Source: VRUE01 sp963728045 (GTDB lineage: Bacteria > Actinomycetota > Thermoleophilia > Solirubrobacterales > 70-9). From it: a stretch of DNA of 64,000 bases. The stretch covers positions 372,001 to 436,000 of the forward strand of contig CAVSIE010000004.1 in NCBI GenBank assembly GCA_963728045.1. The letters are read 5' to 3'. Both the position numbers and the translations under genes were made by a program. Position 1 is the first letter of the stretch, and every line of letters begins with the position of its first letter. Below the pieces are notes generated by a model. That model saw only the letters and a program-made list of their open reading frames with translations. It was not told the DNA's origin and searched no databases. Below, piece by piece: positions 34,340 to 42,691 of the stretch.

Positions 34340-35095
34340 ATGAAGAACCGTGCAGCCAAAAATTCTGGAAATCAAGTGCGGCAACGATGGCCGACGCCTT
34401 CGATCGTCGTCGCTGGCGCCGCCCTGTTCATCGCCCTCGGCGGATCGGCAGTCGCAGCAAATAGCCTGATTCACGCCGGGGACATCGCGCCGGGCGCTGT
34501 GACGAGCAAGACGATTAGGAATGGCGGGGTCGAGCCCAAGGACCTGAGCACGAAGACGCGAGCGTTGCTTCAGGTAGCCGAGGGTGTCCCGGGCGCGGAG
34601 GGCGACGCCGGCTCGACCGGAACCCCCGGAGTCCCTGGCACCAACGGCGCCAACGGCCCTAACGGGCCTAACGGAGCCAACGGCGTCGACGGGACCAATG
34701 GCATTGATGGAACTAACGGCACCAATGGCATTGATGGCATCGACGGAACCGTCGCGCCCCTATCGGCCACGGCCGGCTCAACGGACCTCCCCACCGCTAG
34801 CCCGCCGACCACCGTGGTCGACCTGGCGGTCCCCGCGGGCAACTACGTCGTCTTGGCGAAGACGCAGTTGTCCCACACAGGGGCTGGCGACACTATTGAT
34901 TGCGTGCTGAAAGCAGGCGCTACCAGCATCGACAAAGTCTCCATGAAGACGCTGCCCGCGCTTGCCGCGATCCCGGTGTCACTGCAAGCGGTGACCGTGA
35001 CGGCCTCCCCGTCCCAGCTCAGCGTCGAGTGCGATGTGTTGACGGCCAATGGGTCGGCCAACTTCAGCAGCTTGATTGCCATTCCAACCGACTAG
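34340..35095 (+). CDS. Secreted collagen-like repeat protein
   Basis: 251 residues. N-terminal signal/anchor (about 20-40, SIVVAGAALFIALGGSAVAA), a short linker domain, then about 50 residues of Gly-X-Y triplets (GVPGAEGDAGSTGTPG, NGANGPNGPNGANG, DGTNGIDGTNG) around residues 84-135. A C-terminal beta-rich domain with two cysteines follows. Bacterial collagen-like proteins trimerise into surface stalks. An AAGGAG sequence 8 bases before the ATG supports the start. This Asn/Asp-rich repeat type is common in soil actinobacteria. Confidence 0.85.
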   Translation: MKNRAAKNSGNQVRQRWPTPSIVVAGAALFIALGGSAVAANSLIHAGDIAPGAVTSKTIRNGGVEPKDLSTKTRALLQVAEGVPGAEGDAGSTGTPGVPGTNGANGPNGPNGANGVDGTNGIDGTNGTNGIDGIDGTVAPLSATAGSTDLPTASPPTTVVDLAVPAGNYVVLAKTQLSHTGAGDTIDCVLKAGATSIDKVSMKTLPALAAIPVSLQAVTVTASPSQLSVECDVLTANGSANFSSLIAIPTD

Positions 35096-35117
35096 GTTCA
35101 TTCGACCGCGGCTGGCG

Positions 35118-35408
35118 CTACTCCAAGCTCTCATCTGGCTGTGCGGAGAGGGAGGCCCGGGGCTCCGGATCTGGCGTCAAACCGGCCACCTCACGTCCCA
35201 ACCGATAGATCTCCAGCGCTGTGGAGAGGGCCTCATCGGGATTCTCGGGACCATGGATGCGGAAGCAGAGCTCGACAGCCGACTCGCTTGGATCGCTCCT
35301 TTCCCGAACCGAGAAATCGATCTTCGAGGAGACCACGGTGGAGGCCGCATGAGCGATCAGGTCGCCGTCCTCTCCATGGGGCACCGCAACGTAGACAGCG
35401 TACTCCAT
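35118..35408 (-). CDS. Small hypothetical protein
   Basis: 96 residues from the ATG at 35408: MEYAVYVAVPHGEDGDLIAH with alternating hydrophobic strands, a central acidic region and a polar C-terminus. No family recognised. GAGGTGG lies about 12 bases upstream. It ends close to the convergent collagen-like gene. A short alpha/beta fold is plausible; the function is unknown. Confidence 0.5.
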   Translation of the reverse strand: MEYAVYVAVPHGEDGDLIAHAASTVVSSKIDFSVRERSDPSESAVELCFRIHGPENPDEALSTALEIYRLGREVAGLTPDPEPRASLSAQPDESLE

Positions 35409-35458
35409 GGCTCGATATTGCCACCTCGCTAGCACGCTGTGAAGGGATAACCGCGAAC

Positions 35459-35504
35459 GCGCCCGACAGGATTCGAACCTGTGACCTTCGGTTTCGTAGA
35501 CCGC
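35459..35504 (-). repeat. tRNA-Arg(ACG) 3' fragment, possible old attachment site
   Basis: Read on the minus strand it gives an anticodon arm with loop CTACGAA (anticodon ACG), variable AGGTC, T-arm ACAGG-TTCGAAT-CCTGT and acceptor 3' strand CGGGCGC. That is a clean 3' half of a tRNA-Arg. The 5' half is absent; unrelated sequence follows. The pattern is like attL at 10429 but for another tRNA, which suggests a second integration boundary inside the island. Confidence 0.7.
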
Positions 35505-35522
35505 GGCGCATAAGGGGGCGGC

Positions 35523-35948
35523 CTACGACCTCGTGCGCGTATCGCTTACCCACCATCGGTTGTTGACGCGCAGCAGCTTCAGTCGTCTGGCGCCCCGGAG
35601 CGAAACCGTCGCCCGTCCGCCATGAATCGAAACATCATCAGCGGCCAAGGTGGCCCGCGTCTTCCTAAGACGTGCCTCCGAACCAATCAGCAATAGAGCG
35701 GAGCGTATCGTCGCCGCGCAGTCAGGTCGCGTCTGCAGATCCACAGCCAGTTCGGCGACGAGTCGGCATTTTGCTTGGCCCATCAAGTACGAACAAATAC
35801 GGCGCGGCTGTCGCGTGAGAAAGCCGCTTGATAGCCCTTTGTGAGCTAGAACCCTCGGCGCTTCTCGATCGACATGAGGATCCGCAGCAACCGCCTCGCC
35901 GTTTCCGGCGAGAACGGCAACGGCGGTCATGGCGATTAGCCCGAGCAC
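35523..35948 (-). CDS. Putative secreted protein, unknown function
   Basis: 141 residues beginning at GTG with a hydrophobic signal-like segment (MLGLIAMTAVAVLAGNGEAVA). The mature part has three cysteines (CSYLMGQAKC, DCAATIR) and ends with a basic beta-rich stretch, RRLKLLRVNNRWWVSDT. A similar organisation is common in small exported actinobacterial proteins of unknown role. The stop lies 18 bp from the tRNA-Arg fragment. Confidence 0.5.
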   Translation of the reverse strand: MLGLIAMTAVAVLAGNGEAVAADPHVDREAPRVLAHKGLSSGFLTRQPRRICSYLMGQAKCRLVAELAVDLQTRPDCAATIRSALLLIGSEARLRKTRATLAADDVSIHGGRATVSLRGARRLKLLRVNNRWWVSDTRTRS

Positions 35949-36070
35949 GACGAAGACGGCACTGAAGCGACCACAGGCGGCTCGGGCAGGAGCCTAATTG
36001 ACGAACTTAGTACTCACTTAGTACTCGCAGGAGAATTGAAGCAGGAGCCCGGACACTAAAAAGGATCCGT

Positions 36071-36275
36071 TTGTGGTGGGAGATCTGGCTGGTCGCCTTG
36101 GCCGCCGGCAGCACCTGGTGGACGGTCGTTGGGACCCGCGGTCATGTCCATCCTGCTGATCCGGGTCAGCGGCGTCGCCCTGCTCGAGCGCTCGCTGAGC
36201 CGGCGGCGCGCGGGCTACGCGGACTACGTCGCCCGCACCAGCGCCTTCTTCCCACGACCGCCGCGCCGCGGCTGA
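36071..36275 (+). pseudogene. Remnant of a DUF1295/steroid reductase-like membrane enzyme (C-terminal end)
   Basis: A truncated piece of about 68 codons. The first frame reads WWEIWLVALAAGSTWWTVVG, then a one-base shift, then PAVMSILLIRVSGVALLERS and a C-terminal YADYVARTSAFFPRPPR. This is the typical end of DUF1295 (steroid 5-alpha-reductase-like) proteins. The N-terminal four fifths are missing. A tandem ACTTAGTACTC repeat lies about 50 bp upstream, near the breakpoint. It converges on the SDR gene, a frequent neighbour of this family. Confidence 0.65.
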
Positions 36276-36290
36276 CGCCTGCGGCGAACG

Positions 36291-37199
36291 TCACCCTCCA
36301 CCCCCAGCCTCCTCCTCTGCCAGCGCCCGCCGCAGCGCCTCGTCGAACGACTCGGGCTCGATCCCAAACGGCTCGGCCCCACTTGGGTCGGTGACCACGG
36401 TCGCAGTCCTCAGCCCCTCGACCAAGGGCCGGGCGACCTTGGTGTCGACCGGAGTGACAAGCCCCAGCCAGAGCGCCGAGAGCCACGGCGTGATCAGCGG
36501 TACCGACAGCTTGCGGGGCGGCGCCTTGCCGAGTGCAAGCGCCATCCGGTCGAGCATGTCCGCGTAGGAGAGGATGTCCGGGCCGCCGATCTGGACTTCG
36601 CGGCCGGTGGACTCGGGCACCGACGGCGCCCGCAGCAGGTACTCGATCGCCGCGTCGATCCCGATCGGCTGGGTCTGCGTGTGTAGCCAGCTCGGCGCCA
36701 CCATCACCGGCAGTCGCTTAACCAGGTAGCGCAGGGTGCGGTAGGACTCGCTGCCGGCGCCGACCACCATCGCTGCCCGGAAGTAAGTGAGCGGCGGTCC
36801 CTCGGCGACCAGGATGCGGGCGGTCTCGTGACGGCTGCGCAGGTGCTTGGACTCGGTTTCTTGGCCGAGCCCGCCCAGGTAGACGACGCGAGCGACGCCC
36901 TCGCGCTTGGCCATCCGGGCGAAGTTGCCGGCGGCGACCCGCTCGCGCTCCTCGAAGCCGGCGCCGCCGGCCATCGCGTGGACCAGGTAGTAGGCGACGT
37001 CGACTCCCTCCCCCATTCCGACGAGGCTGGATGCGTCGGTGACATCGCCGATCCGCAGCTCGGCGCCAAGCGCCTCGAGCTTTGCCGCTCGAGAGCGCTC
37101 GCGGACCAGGCACCGCACCGGTCCCGAGCCAGCCAGCGCCGCCGCCAGCCGGCCGCCTACGAAACCCGTTGCACCTGCGATCAGCGTGCTCTGTGTGAT
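36291..37199 (-). CDS. NAD(P)-binding epimerase/NmrA-like protein, probable ATC start
   Basis: Atypical short-chain dehydrogenase of about 302 residues. The dinucleotide motif is in TLIAGATGFVGGRLAAAL, followed by RCLVRERSR, GDVTDASSL, YYLVHAMAGG, VVYLGGLGQ and HETARILVAEG. The nucleotide-binding N-terminus lies before the first standard start (GTG at 37118) and after a TAG. The only sensible initiation is ATC at 37199 (ITQSTLIAG), where ATG would be expected. It may be a true AUC start or a base change. Divergent from the SRPBCC gene, a common partner. Confidence 0.75.
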   Translation of the reverse strand: MTQSTLIAGATGFVGGRLAAALAGSGPVRCLVRERSRAAKLEALGAELRIGDVTDASSLVGMGEGVDVAYYLVHAMAGGAGFEERERVAAGNFARMAKREGVARVVYLGGLGQETESKHLRSRHETARILVAEGPPLTYFRAAMVVGAGSESYRTLRYLVKRLPVMVAPSWLHTQTQPIGIDAAIEYLLRAPSVPESTGREVQIGGPDILSYADMLDRMALALGKAPPRKLSVPLITPWLSALWLGLVTPVDTKVARPLVEGLRTATVVTDPSGAEPFGIEPESFDEALRRALAEEEAGGGG

Positions 37200-37248
37200 T
37201 GGTCCACGCTACCTGACCGGGGGTGCCCGGCCTGCGAGACTGGCAGCC

Positions 37249-37710
37249 GTGCACGAGCACATCCTGCAACGCAGCCAGCGCGTCCCGGTCCCGGCCGAGC
37301 GCGCCTTCGACGTCTACGCCGACGCCGTCAACCTCGAGCCGATGACGCCTCCATGGCTCCACTTCCGGGTGACGACGCCGGGGCCGATCGCGATGGGCGC
37401 GGGGACGCTGCTCGACTACCGGCTGCGCCTGCACGGCTTCCCGGTTCGTTGGCAGACGCGGATCGAGACCTGGGAGCCGCCTCTGCGCTTCACCGACATC
37501 CAGGCCCGCGGGCCATACTCGCTCTGGGAGCACACCCACGTCTTCGAGCCCGACGGCGAGCGAGCTTGCACGATCCACGACCGCGTCCGCTACGCCATCC
37601 CCTACGGGCCTCTCGGCATCCTCGCCCACAGCCTCTTCGTCCGCCGCGACCTCGAGCGGATCTTCAACTTCCGCCGCGACGCCTTCACCGCCCACTTCGC
37701 AACGGACTAG
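37249..37710 (+). CDS. SRPBCC-family lipid/ligand-binding protein
   Basis: 153 residues from GTG at 37249. START-like helix-grip fold: RSQRVPVPAERAFDVYADAVNLEPMTPPW at the start, then GTLLDYRLRLHGFPVRWQTRI, RFTDIQARGPYSLWEHTHVF and a C-terminal helix LFVRRDLERIFNFRRDAF. Such proteins bind hydrophobic ligands or act as cyclases. It is divergent from the NAD(P)-binding gene with about 50 bp between, as often found in actinobacterial lipid/redox clusters. Confidence 0.85.
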   Translation: MHEHILQRSQRVPVPAERAFDVYADAVNLEPMTPPWLHFRVTTPGPIAMGAGTLLDYRLRLHGFPVRWQTRIETWEPPLRFTDIQARGPYSLWEHTHVFEPDGERACTIHDRVRYAIPYGPLGILAHSLFVRRDLERIFNFRRDAFTAHFATD

Positions 37711-37757
37711 ATCGCAGCGCCGAGTTGTGGTTGACCACGACGTAGCGCTTTGGCGCC

Positions 37758-38606
37758 GTGCGACCTGGAGACCCGAAGTCTCCGACGGACAAAGGCGTCG
37801 ATAGTGTCGGCGTCCTGAAGACGCGAGTCCTCGACAAGCGCGAGTACCAGAAGGAGCTGACTCGCCTGCAGGTGGAGTTGGTGCGGCTGCAGGAATGGAT
37901 CGTGCGGGAGGGGCTGAAAGTCGTCGTCCTGTTCGAGGGCCGCGACACGGCCGGCAAGGGCGGCGTCATCCGGCGAATCACCGAACGGACCAACCCACGG
38001 GTCGTTCGCATCGTGGCACTCGGCACCCCCAGCGATCACGAGCGCACGCAGTGGTATTTCCAGCGCTACGTCGCGCAGCTCCCTGCCGCCGGAGAGATGG
38101 TCCTCTTCGATCGCAGCTGGTACAACCGCGCCGGCGTCGAGCGGGTGATGGGGTTCTGCACCGACCAGGAGTACGCCGAGTTCATGCGCACCTGCCCACA
38201 GTTCGAGCGCATCATCCAGGGCTCTGGGATCTTGCTTCTGAAGTACTGGCTCTCGGTCAGCGACGAGGAGCAGGAGCGACGCTTCAAGGCCCGATTGAAC
38301 AACCCGGCGAAGCGCTGGAAGCTGAGCCCCGTGGACGTCGAGGCGCGAGCACGCTGGGTCGACTACGCGGAAGCCAAGGATGAGATGTTCTCCCAGACGG
38401 ATACCGAGGACTCGCCCTGGTTCGTCGTCGAGGCGGACGACAAGCGCACCGCCCGACTCAACCTGATCGCCCACCTGCTCGAACAGATCCCCTACGAGCC
38501 CGTCGACCAAAGCCAGATCGAGTTCCCACCTCGCCAAGAGCGTCCCTACACCCGCCCACCGCTCGACACCCAGACCTTCGTCCCGGAGCGGTACCGGGTG
38601 CAGTAG
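37758..38606 (+). CDS. ppk2: Polyphosphate kinase 2
   Basis: 282 residues. PPK2 transfers phosphate between polyphosphate and nucleotides (GDP/ADP to GTP/ATP). Walker A is FEGRDTAGKGG, the lid and Walker B segments are ERTQWYFQRYV and MVLFDRSWYNRAGVERVMGF, and RFKARLNNPAKRWKLSPVD follows; these match the short one-domain class. GTG start. A role in energy supply under starvation or stress fits the island theme. It converges on the ABC transporter genes. Confidence 0.95.
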   Translation: MRPGDPKSPTDKGVDSVGVLKTRVLDKREYQKELTRLQVELVRLQEWIVREGLKVVVLFEGRDTAGKGGVIRRITERTNPRVVRIVALGTPSDHERTQWYFQRYVAQLPAAGEMVLFDRSWYNRAGVERVMGFCTDQEYAEFMRTCPQFERIIQGSGILLLKYWLSVSDEEQERRFKARLNNPAKRWKLSPVDVEARARWVDYAEAKDEMFSQTDTEDSPWFVVEADDKRTARLNLIAHLLEQIPYEPVDQSQIEFPPRQERPYTRPPLDTQTFVPERYRVQ

Positions 38607-38658
38607 GACCGTCTACCGCGGAAGAGGCGACGGCATCCTCCGCCTGACGAAAGCCAGA

Positions 38659-39438
38659 TCAGGCCGCCAGATCGCGACGTTCGAATAGCCAGGCTCCAAG
38701 CGCTGCCAACGCAACAGCCGCGGCGGTAACGCCGATAAACGCGAGCGGGTCGATCCCGTCCTCGATCGCGTTGCCGTAGTACTTGAAGACCGATCCATAG
38801 CGGATCCAGTCAAGGCTGCTATCAAGGCGCCCGATCAGGTCCATGACGTACATCGCAATGAGGGCACCCGCAACCGACCCCGTGACCACGCTGGTCCGCA
38901 GCGAGAAGCCCGTGACGACGACGCCGAGCCCGGCGAAGAGCAGAGCCAGCGGCCAGACGTTGGCGAAACCCGCCAGCGCCGGGCCGAAAGCAAGGCCAGC
39001 ACCGACGAGCCAGCTGCCGAGCATGGTCAGCAGCAGGGAGATGGCGAGGACCGAGGCCAGCTCGACCGCAGTCGCGGTGAAGCTCGCGCCGACCAGGCGG
39101 CGGCGGGAAATCGGCGCTGAGAGCAGCACGTCGAGCCGGCCGCTTTCGGCGGCGCCCGAGAGCCCGCTGGCGACCGAGCGCGCCGCCAGGTAGCCCACCG
39201 CCAAAGGGACGATCAAGCTCAGCATCTCGGCCTCCAGGTACTGCTCGACCGTCGCCAGTTCGCCGATGCTGAACGCTTCTTTCAGCTCGGTCGGGTAGTC
39301 GCGGATCGCCTTGCCGAGCGCGTCTTCGACCGAGGGGAAGATGGCGACAATGAAGGCCGACATCAGCCCGAGCGGCAGGCCCCAGGCAAGCAGGGCGCGG
39401 CGGCGGTCGCCGAGCAGGCTGAGGATCAGCCCGATCAA
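38659..39438 (-). CDS. ABC-2 type transporter permease
   Basis: 259 residues with about six transmembrane segments (GLPLGLMSAFIVAIF, LSLIVPLAVGYLAARSV, ELASVLAISLLLTMLGSWLVG, WPLALLFAGLGVVVTGFSL, SVVTGSVAGALIAMYVMDLIG, and a last helix near the C-terminus). The overlap with the ATPase gene (ATGA) shows a two-gene exporter unit. The family moves drugs, lipids or polysaccharides; the substrate is unknown. Confidence 0.85.
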   Translation of the reverse strand: MIGLILSLLGDRRRALLAWGLPLGLMSAFIVAIFPSVEDALGKAIRDYPTELKEAFSIGELATVEQYLEAEMLSLIVPLAVGYLAARSVASGLSGAAESGRLDVLLSAPISRRRLVGASFTATAVELASVLAISLLLTMLGSWLVGAGLAFGPALAGFANVWPLALLFAGLGVVVTGFSLRTSVVTGSVAGALIAMYVMDLIGRLDSSLDWIRYGSVFKYYGNAIEDGIDPLAFIGVTAAAVALAALGAWLFERRDLAA

Positions 39439-40328
39439 CTCTCTCCCCCGTCTTCGTAGTAGGTGAGGAAGACCTCCTCCAGGGTCGGGTGCGCGAATTC
39501 GAGGTCGGCGACCATGTGGCGCGAGATCGCCTTGACCACCGCGTCGAGGTCGCCGGAGACGTGGAAGGAGACGCGGCCATCCTCAGCCACGAGATCGCTG
39601 ACGCCCGGCAGCGAGCGCAGCTGCTCGAGGTCGACCTGCTCGGAGAACTCGACTGAGACGCGGCGCTGCGTTTTGCCGAGCAGGTCGGCCACGCGCTCGA
39701 CCGCGATCAGCCTGCCATCGCGGATGATCCCGACCCGGTCACAGACCCGCTCCACCTCGTCGAGCTCGTGCGAGGAGATGAGGACCGCGCAGCCGCGCTC
39801 GCGTTCTTCGCGCACCAGGGCGAGGAACTCCTCCTGCATCAAGGGGTCGAGGCCGCTGGTCGGCTCGTCGAGGATCAGCAGCTCGGGCTCATGGAAGAGC
39901 GACAGGATCAGGCCCACCTTCTGGCGGTTGCCGCGCGAGAGCTCGCCCAGCCGCCGGTCGAGGTCGGCGCGGAAACGCTGGGCGAGCGCCTCGGCTCGAT
40001 CGAGCGTGGGGACGCCGCGCAGGCGCGCGAGCAGCGCCAGGGCCTCGCGCCCGCTGGCCCTCTTTCCGTAGCCGAAGTCGCCGGGCAGGTTGCCGAGACG
40101 GGCGCGGATGGCAACGCTCTGGCGGCGGCTGTCGAGGCCGAAGATCGTGGCGCTGCCACTGGTGGGATGGAGCAAGTCCAGCAACGTGCGGATCGCCGTC
40201 GTCTTGCCGGCGCCGTTGGGGCCGAGGAGGCCGAAGACCTCACCCGGCTCGACCGAGAACGTCACATCCTTGATGCCGCGTGCCTTGCCGTAGAGCTTCG
40301 TCAGCCCATCGGTCTCGATCACCGCCAT
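39435..40328 (-). CDS. ABC transporter ATP-binding protein
   Basis: 297 residues. Walker A GPNGAGKTTAIRTLLDLL, Q-loop region, signature LSRGNRQKVGLILSLFHEP, Walker B LLILDEPTSGLD, H-loop SSHELDEVERVCDRVG, and a C-terminal extension (about 225-297) typical of DrrA/CcmA-like exporters. All motifs intact. It is the energy subunit for the permease that overlaps its 3' end. Confidence 0.95.
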   Translation of the reverse strand: MAVIETDGLTKLYGKARGIKDVTFSVEPGEVFGLLGPNGAGKTTAIRTLLDLLHPTSGSATIFGLDSRRQSVAIRARLGNLPGDFGYGKRASGREALALLARLRGVPTLDRAEALAQRFRADLDRRLGELSRGNRQKVGLILSLFHEPELLILDEPTSGLDPLMQEEFLALVREERERGCAVLISSHELDEVERVCDRVGIIRDGRLIAVERVADLLGKTQRRVSVEFSEQVDLEQLRSLPGVSDLVAEDGRVSFHVSGDLDAVVKAISRHMVADLEFAHPTLEEVFLTYYEDGGES

Positions 40329-40346
40329 GCGCGCATGCTCTCAGCG

Positions 40347-41327
40347 CTAGGTGGCTATGGGCGTTGCGATCGCCAGGTAGACGGCGATAGAGAGCAGATC
40401 CTGGATGATCGTCGCCAGCGGCCCGGAGCCGAAGGCGGGGTCACTGCCAAAGCGCGAGAGCAAGCGGGGCAGGACCGTCGCCACCGAGGTTGCGATCGAG
40501 CAGCTCGCGGTCAGGGCGAGCGCCACCGCGAGGGCGACGTCGGCGTCGCCCCAGCCGATCAGCGCAAAGGGGAAGAACGAGAGTCCGATAATGGCTCCGA
40601 TCAAGATCCCGGTGATCAGCTCTCGCCTGACGACCGTTCGCATGTCGATCCCTGCGCTCATCCCGCGAATCAGCAGCGTCTCGGTCTGCGTGCCGACCGC
40701 ATCGGCCATGTAGACGACGGCGGGGACGAAGAAGGCGAGAAGGACCACCTCCTCCAGCTGGGCCTCGAAGGCGCCGACGATCACTGCCGACGCCATCGCC
40801 CCGACGAGGCCGACCAGCAGCCAGGGCAGGCGATGCAACAGCCGGCGGCTGACCGGCTCTTCGGCCGCCAGGCGAGCCCGTCCGCTGCTGGCGAGGTAGC
40901 CACCGAGGCGAGCCGCGTCCTCGTCGTGCTGCGCGAGCAGGCGGCCGATCAGTCGGTGCGAGGGCACAAGCCCGACGAAGGCGCCATCTGATTCGATCAC
41001 CGCCAGGTTGCTTTGCCGGTGGTGCACCATCTGCCAAGCGGCCTTCTCCTCAGATTCACCTGGCCGTATGACCACGGAGTCGGGGTCCGCCAGGTCTTCG
41101 AGAAGCGTGTCCTCTGAAGCCTCTAGCAACCGGCTCAGCGCAATGAGGCCGACTAGCCTGCCTCCATCGAGGACCACGATCTCGTCAACGAAATCGAATG
41201 ACTTGCCAACCATGTAGCGGCGTGCTTCGGCAGTGGACTGCGACGGCAAGATGATCGGGACCCGAGCGGTTGAATGATCTCTGAGCTCCCCGGTGAACAG
41301 ACCGCGTGATTCGTCCATCAAAGCCAT
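40347..41327 (-). CDS. MgtE-type divalent cation transporter, short form with CBS domains
   Basis: About 326 residues. A tandem CBS region (about 15-130; FVDEIVVLDGGRLVGLIALSRL, NLAVIESDGAFVGLVP) is followed by a five-helix MgtE membrane domain (about 160-326) with LPWLLVGLVGAMASAVIVG, FVPAVVYMADAVGTQTETL, RRELITGILIGAIIG and a final SGPLATIIQDLLSIAVYLAI. The N-terminal superhelical MgtE_N domain that helps gate Mg2+ flux is missing. It likely imports Mg2+ or exports another divalent ion. The start region overlaps the divergent permease gene, so one of the two starts is probably further in. Confidence 0.85.
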   Translation of the reverse strand: MALMDESRGLFTGELRDHSTARVPIILPSQSTAEARRYMVGKSFDFVDEIVVLDGGRLVGLIALSRLLEASEDTLLEDLADPDSVVIRPGESEEKAAWQMVHHRQSNLAVIESDGAFVGLVPSHRLIGRLLAQHDEDAARLGGYLASSGRARLAAEEPVSRRLLHRLPWLLVGLVGAMASAVIVGAFEAQLEEVVLLAFFVPAVVYMADAVGTQTETLLIRGMSAGIDMRTVVRRELITGILIGAIIGLSFFPFALIGWGDADVALAVALALTASCSIATSVATVLPRLLSRFGSDPAFGSGPLATIIQDLLSIAVYLAIATPIAT

Positions 41328-42671
41328 TCTCACGCCGGGAACGGTCGGTAACCGGAGGCGACCGACATCCGAGGACGCTGCGTCGCGTTGTCTCGCGGCG
41401 GATGCTCTTCTTCTTCATCCTCGGCGACATTCTGGGCGGCGGGATCTACGCGCTGGTCGGCGTGGTCAGCGGCGAGGTCGGGGGCGCGATCTGGGTGTCC
41501 TTCCTGGTCGCCCTCCTGCTCGCCGCACTGACCGCCGGCTCCTACGCCGAACTGGTGACGAAGTACCCCCGCGCGGGTGGGGCCGCCCTCTACGCCAAGG
41601 AGGCTTTCCGCAGTCCTTTGGTCGCCTTCCTCGTCGCCTTTGCGGTGATGGCATCGGGCGTCACCTCGGCGAGCGCACTCGCGAGGGCTTTCGGCGGCGA
41701 TTACCTCGCCGAGTTCGTTGCAGTTCCGGTCGCGGTGGCCGCCCTCGCCTTCATCGCGGCCGTGGCTGTGATCAATTTCATCGGGATCCTGATCTCGGTT
41801 CGGCTGAACGTCGTCCTGACGCTGGTCGAGCTTGACGGGCTCGCCCTGGTGGTGGTCATCGGGATAGCCGCGCTCACCAGTGGCGAGGGCGACCCCGGCA
41901 GAGCCATCGAGTTCAAGCAGGGCTCAGCTCCGGCCTTGGCGGTTCTCGCCGGTGCTGCGCTTGCCTTCTATGCCCTGATCGGTTTCGAGGACTCGGTCAA
42001 CATCGCCGAGGAGACGAATGATCCGGAGCGCTCCTATCCCCTTGCCCTGTTCGCCGGCCTGGCTGTCGCCGGGGCGATCTACCTCGTCGTGACGATCGTC
42101 GCCTCGATGGCAGTCCCCACCGAACGTCTCGAAGCCTCCAGCGGGGCGCTGCTCGAGGTCGTTCAGATCGGTCCCTTGTCAGTCCCGACCAAGGTCTTTT
42201 CGGCAATCGGACTGATGGCCTTGGCGAACGGAGCGTTGATCAACATGATCATGGCCTCCCGCTTGCTCTATGGAATGGCGAAAGAGGGGGTTTTGCTCTG
42301 CGTCGTTTGGTCTCTTGAGCCGGCGAAACACTCCCATAGTTGCGATCGCGTTCACGACCCTGGTCGCGGCGGGCCTGATCCTCACGGGTGACCTTGGGGC
42401 GCTGGCCGATACGACGGTGCTTCTCCTGTTGGGCGTCTTCATCGCCGTCAACGTCTCGGCTCTGCTCCTACGACAAGACCGTGTCGATCATGTCCACTTC
42501 AAGGTGCCTTTCGTACTGCCGCTCCTTGGCATCGCTGCCTGCGCTGTCGTCATGACCCAAGTTGAGGGCGAGACCTGGCTGCGAGCCGGAGCGCTCCTTT
42601 GCCTCGGCCTGGGCTTGTGGGCGATCCAGCGAATCGCCGTAAGAGCCACACCAGGCGAGGCGGACACATAG
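41306..42671 (+). pseudogene. APC-family amino-acid permease with a frame break
   Basis: Frame one (41306 to about 42290) encodes an APC permease: LGDILGGGIYALVGVVSGE in helix 1, YAELVTKYPRAGGAALYAKEAF, GFEDSVNIAEETNDPERSYP and MASRLLYGMAKEGVLL. The frame then shifts by +1 in a GGGGGTTTT run (about 42288-42296) and continues with LLSRRNTPIVAIAFTTLVAA to the stop at 42671. Corrected, it is a full permease of about 450 residues. The homopolymer at the break makes a sequencing error or a recent mutation plausible. An ATG at 41402 is an alternative start. Confidence 0.8.
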
Positions 42672-42691
42672 GACGTGGCATCTGTCCGCTG

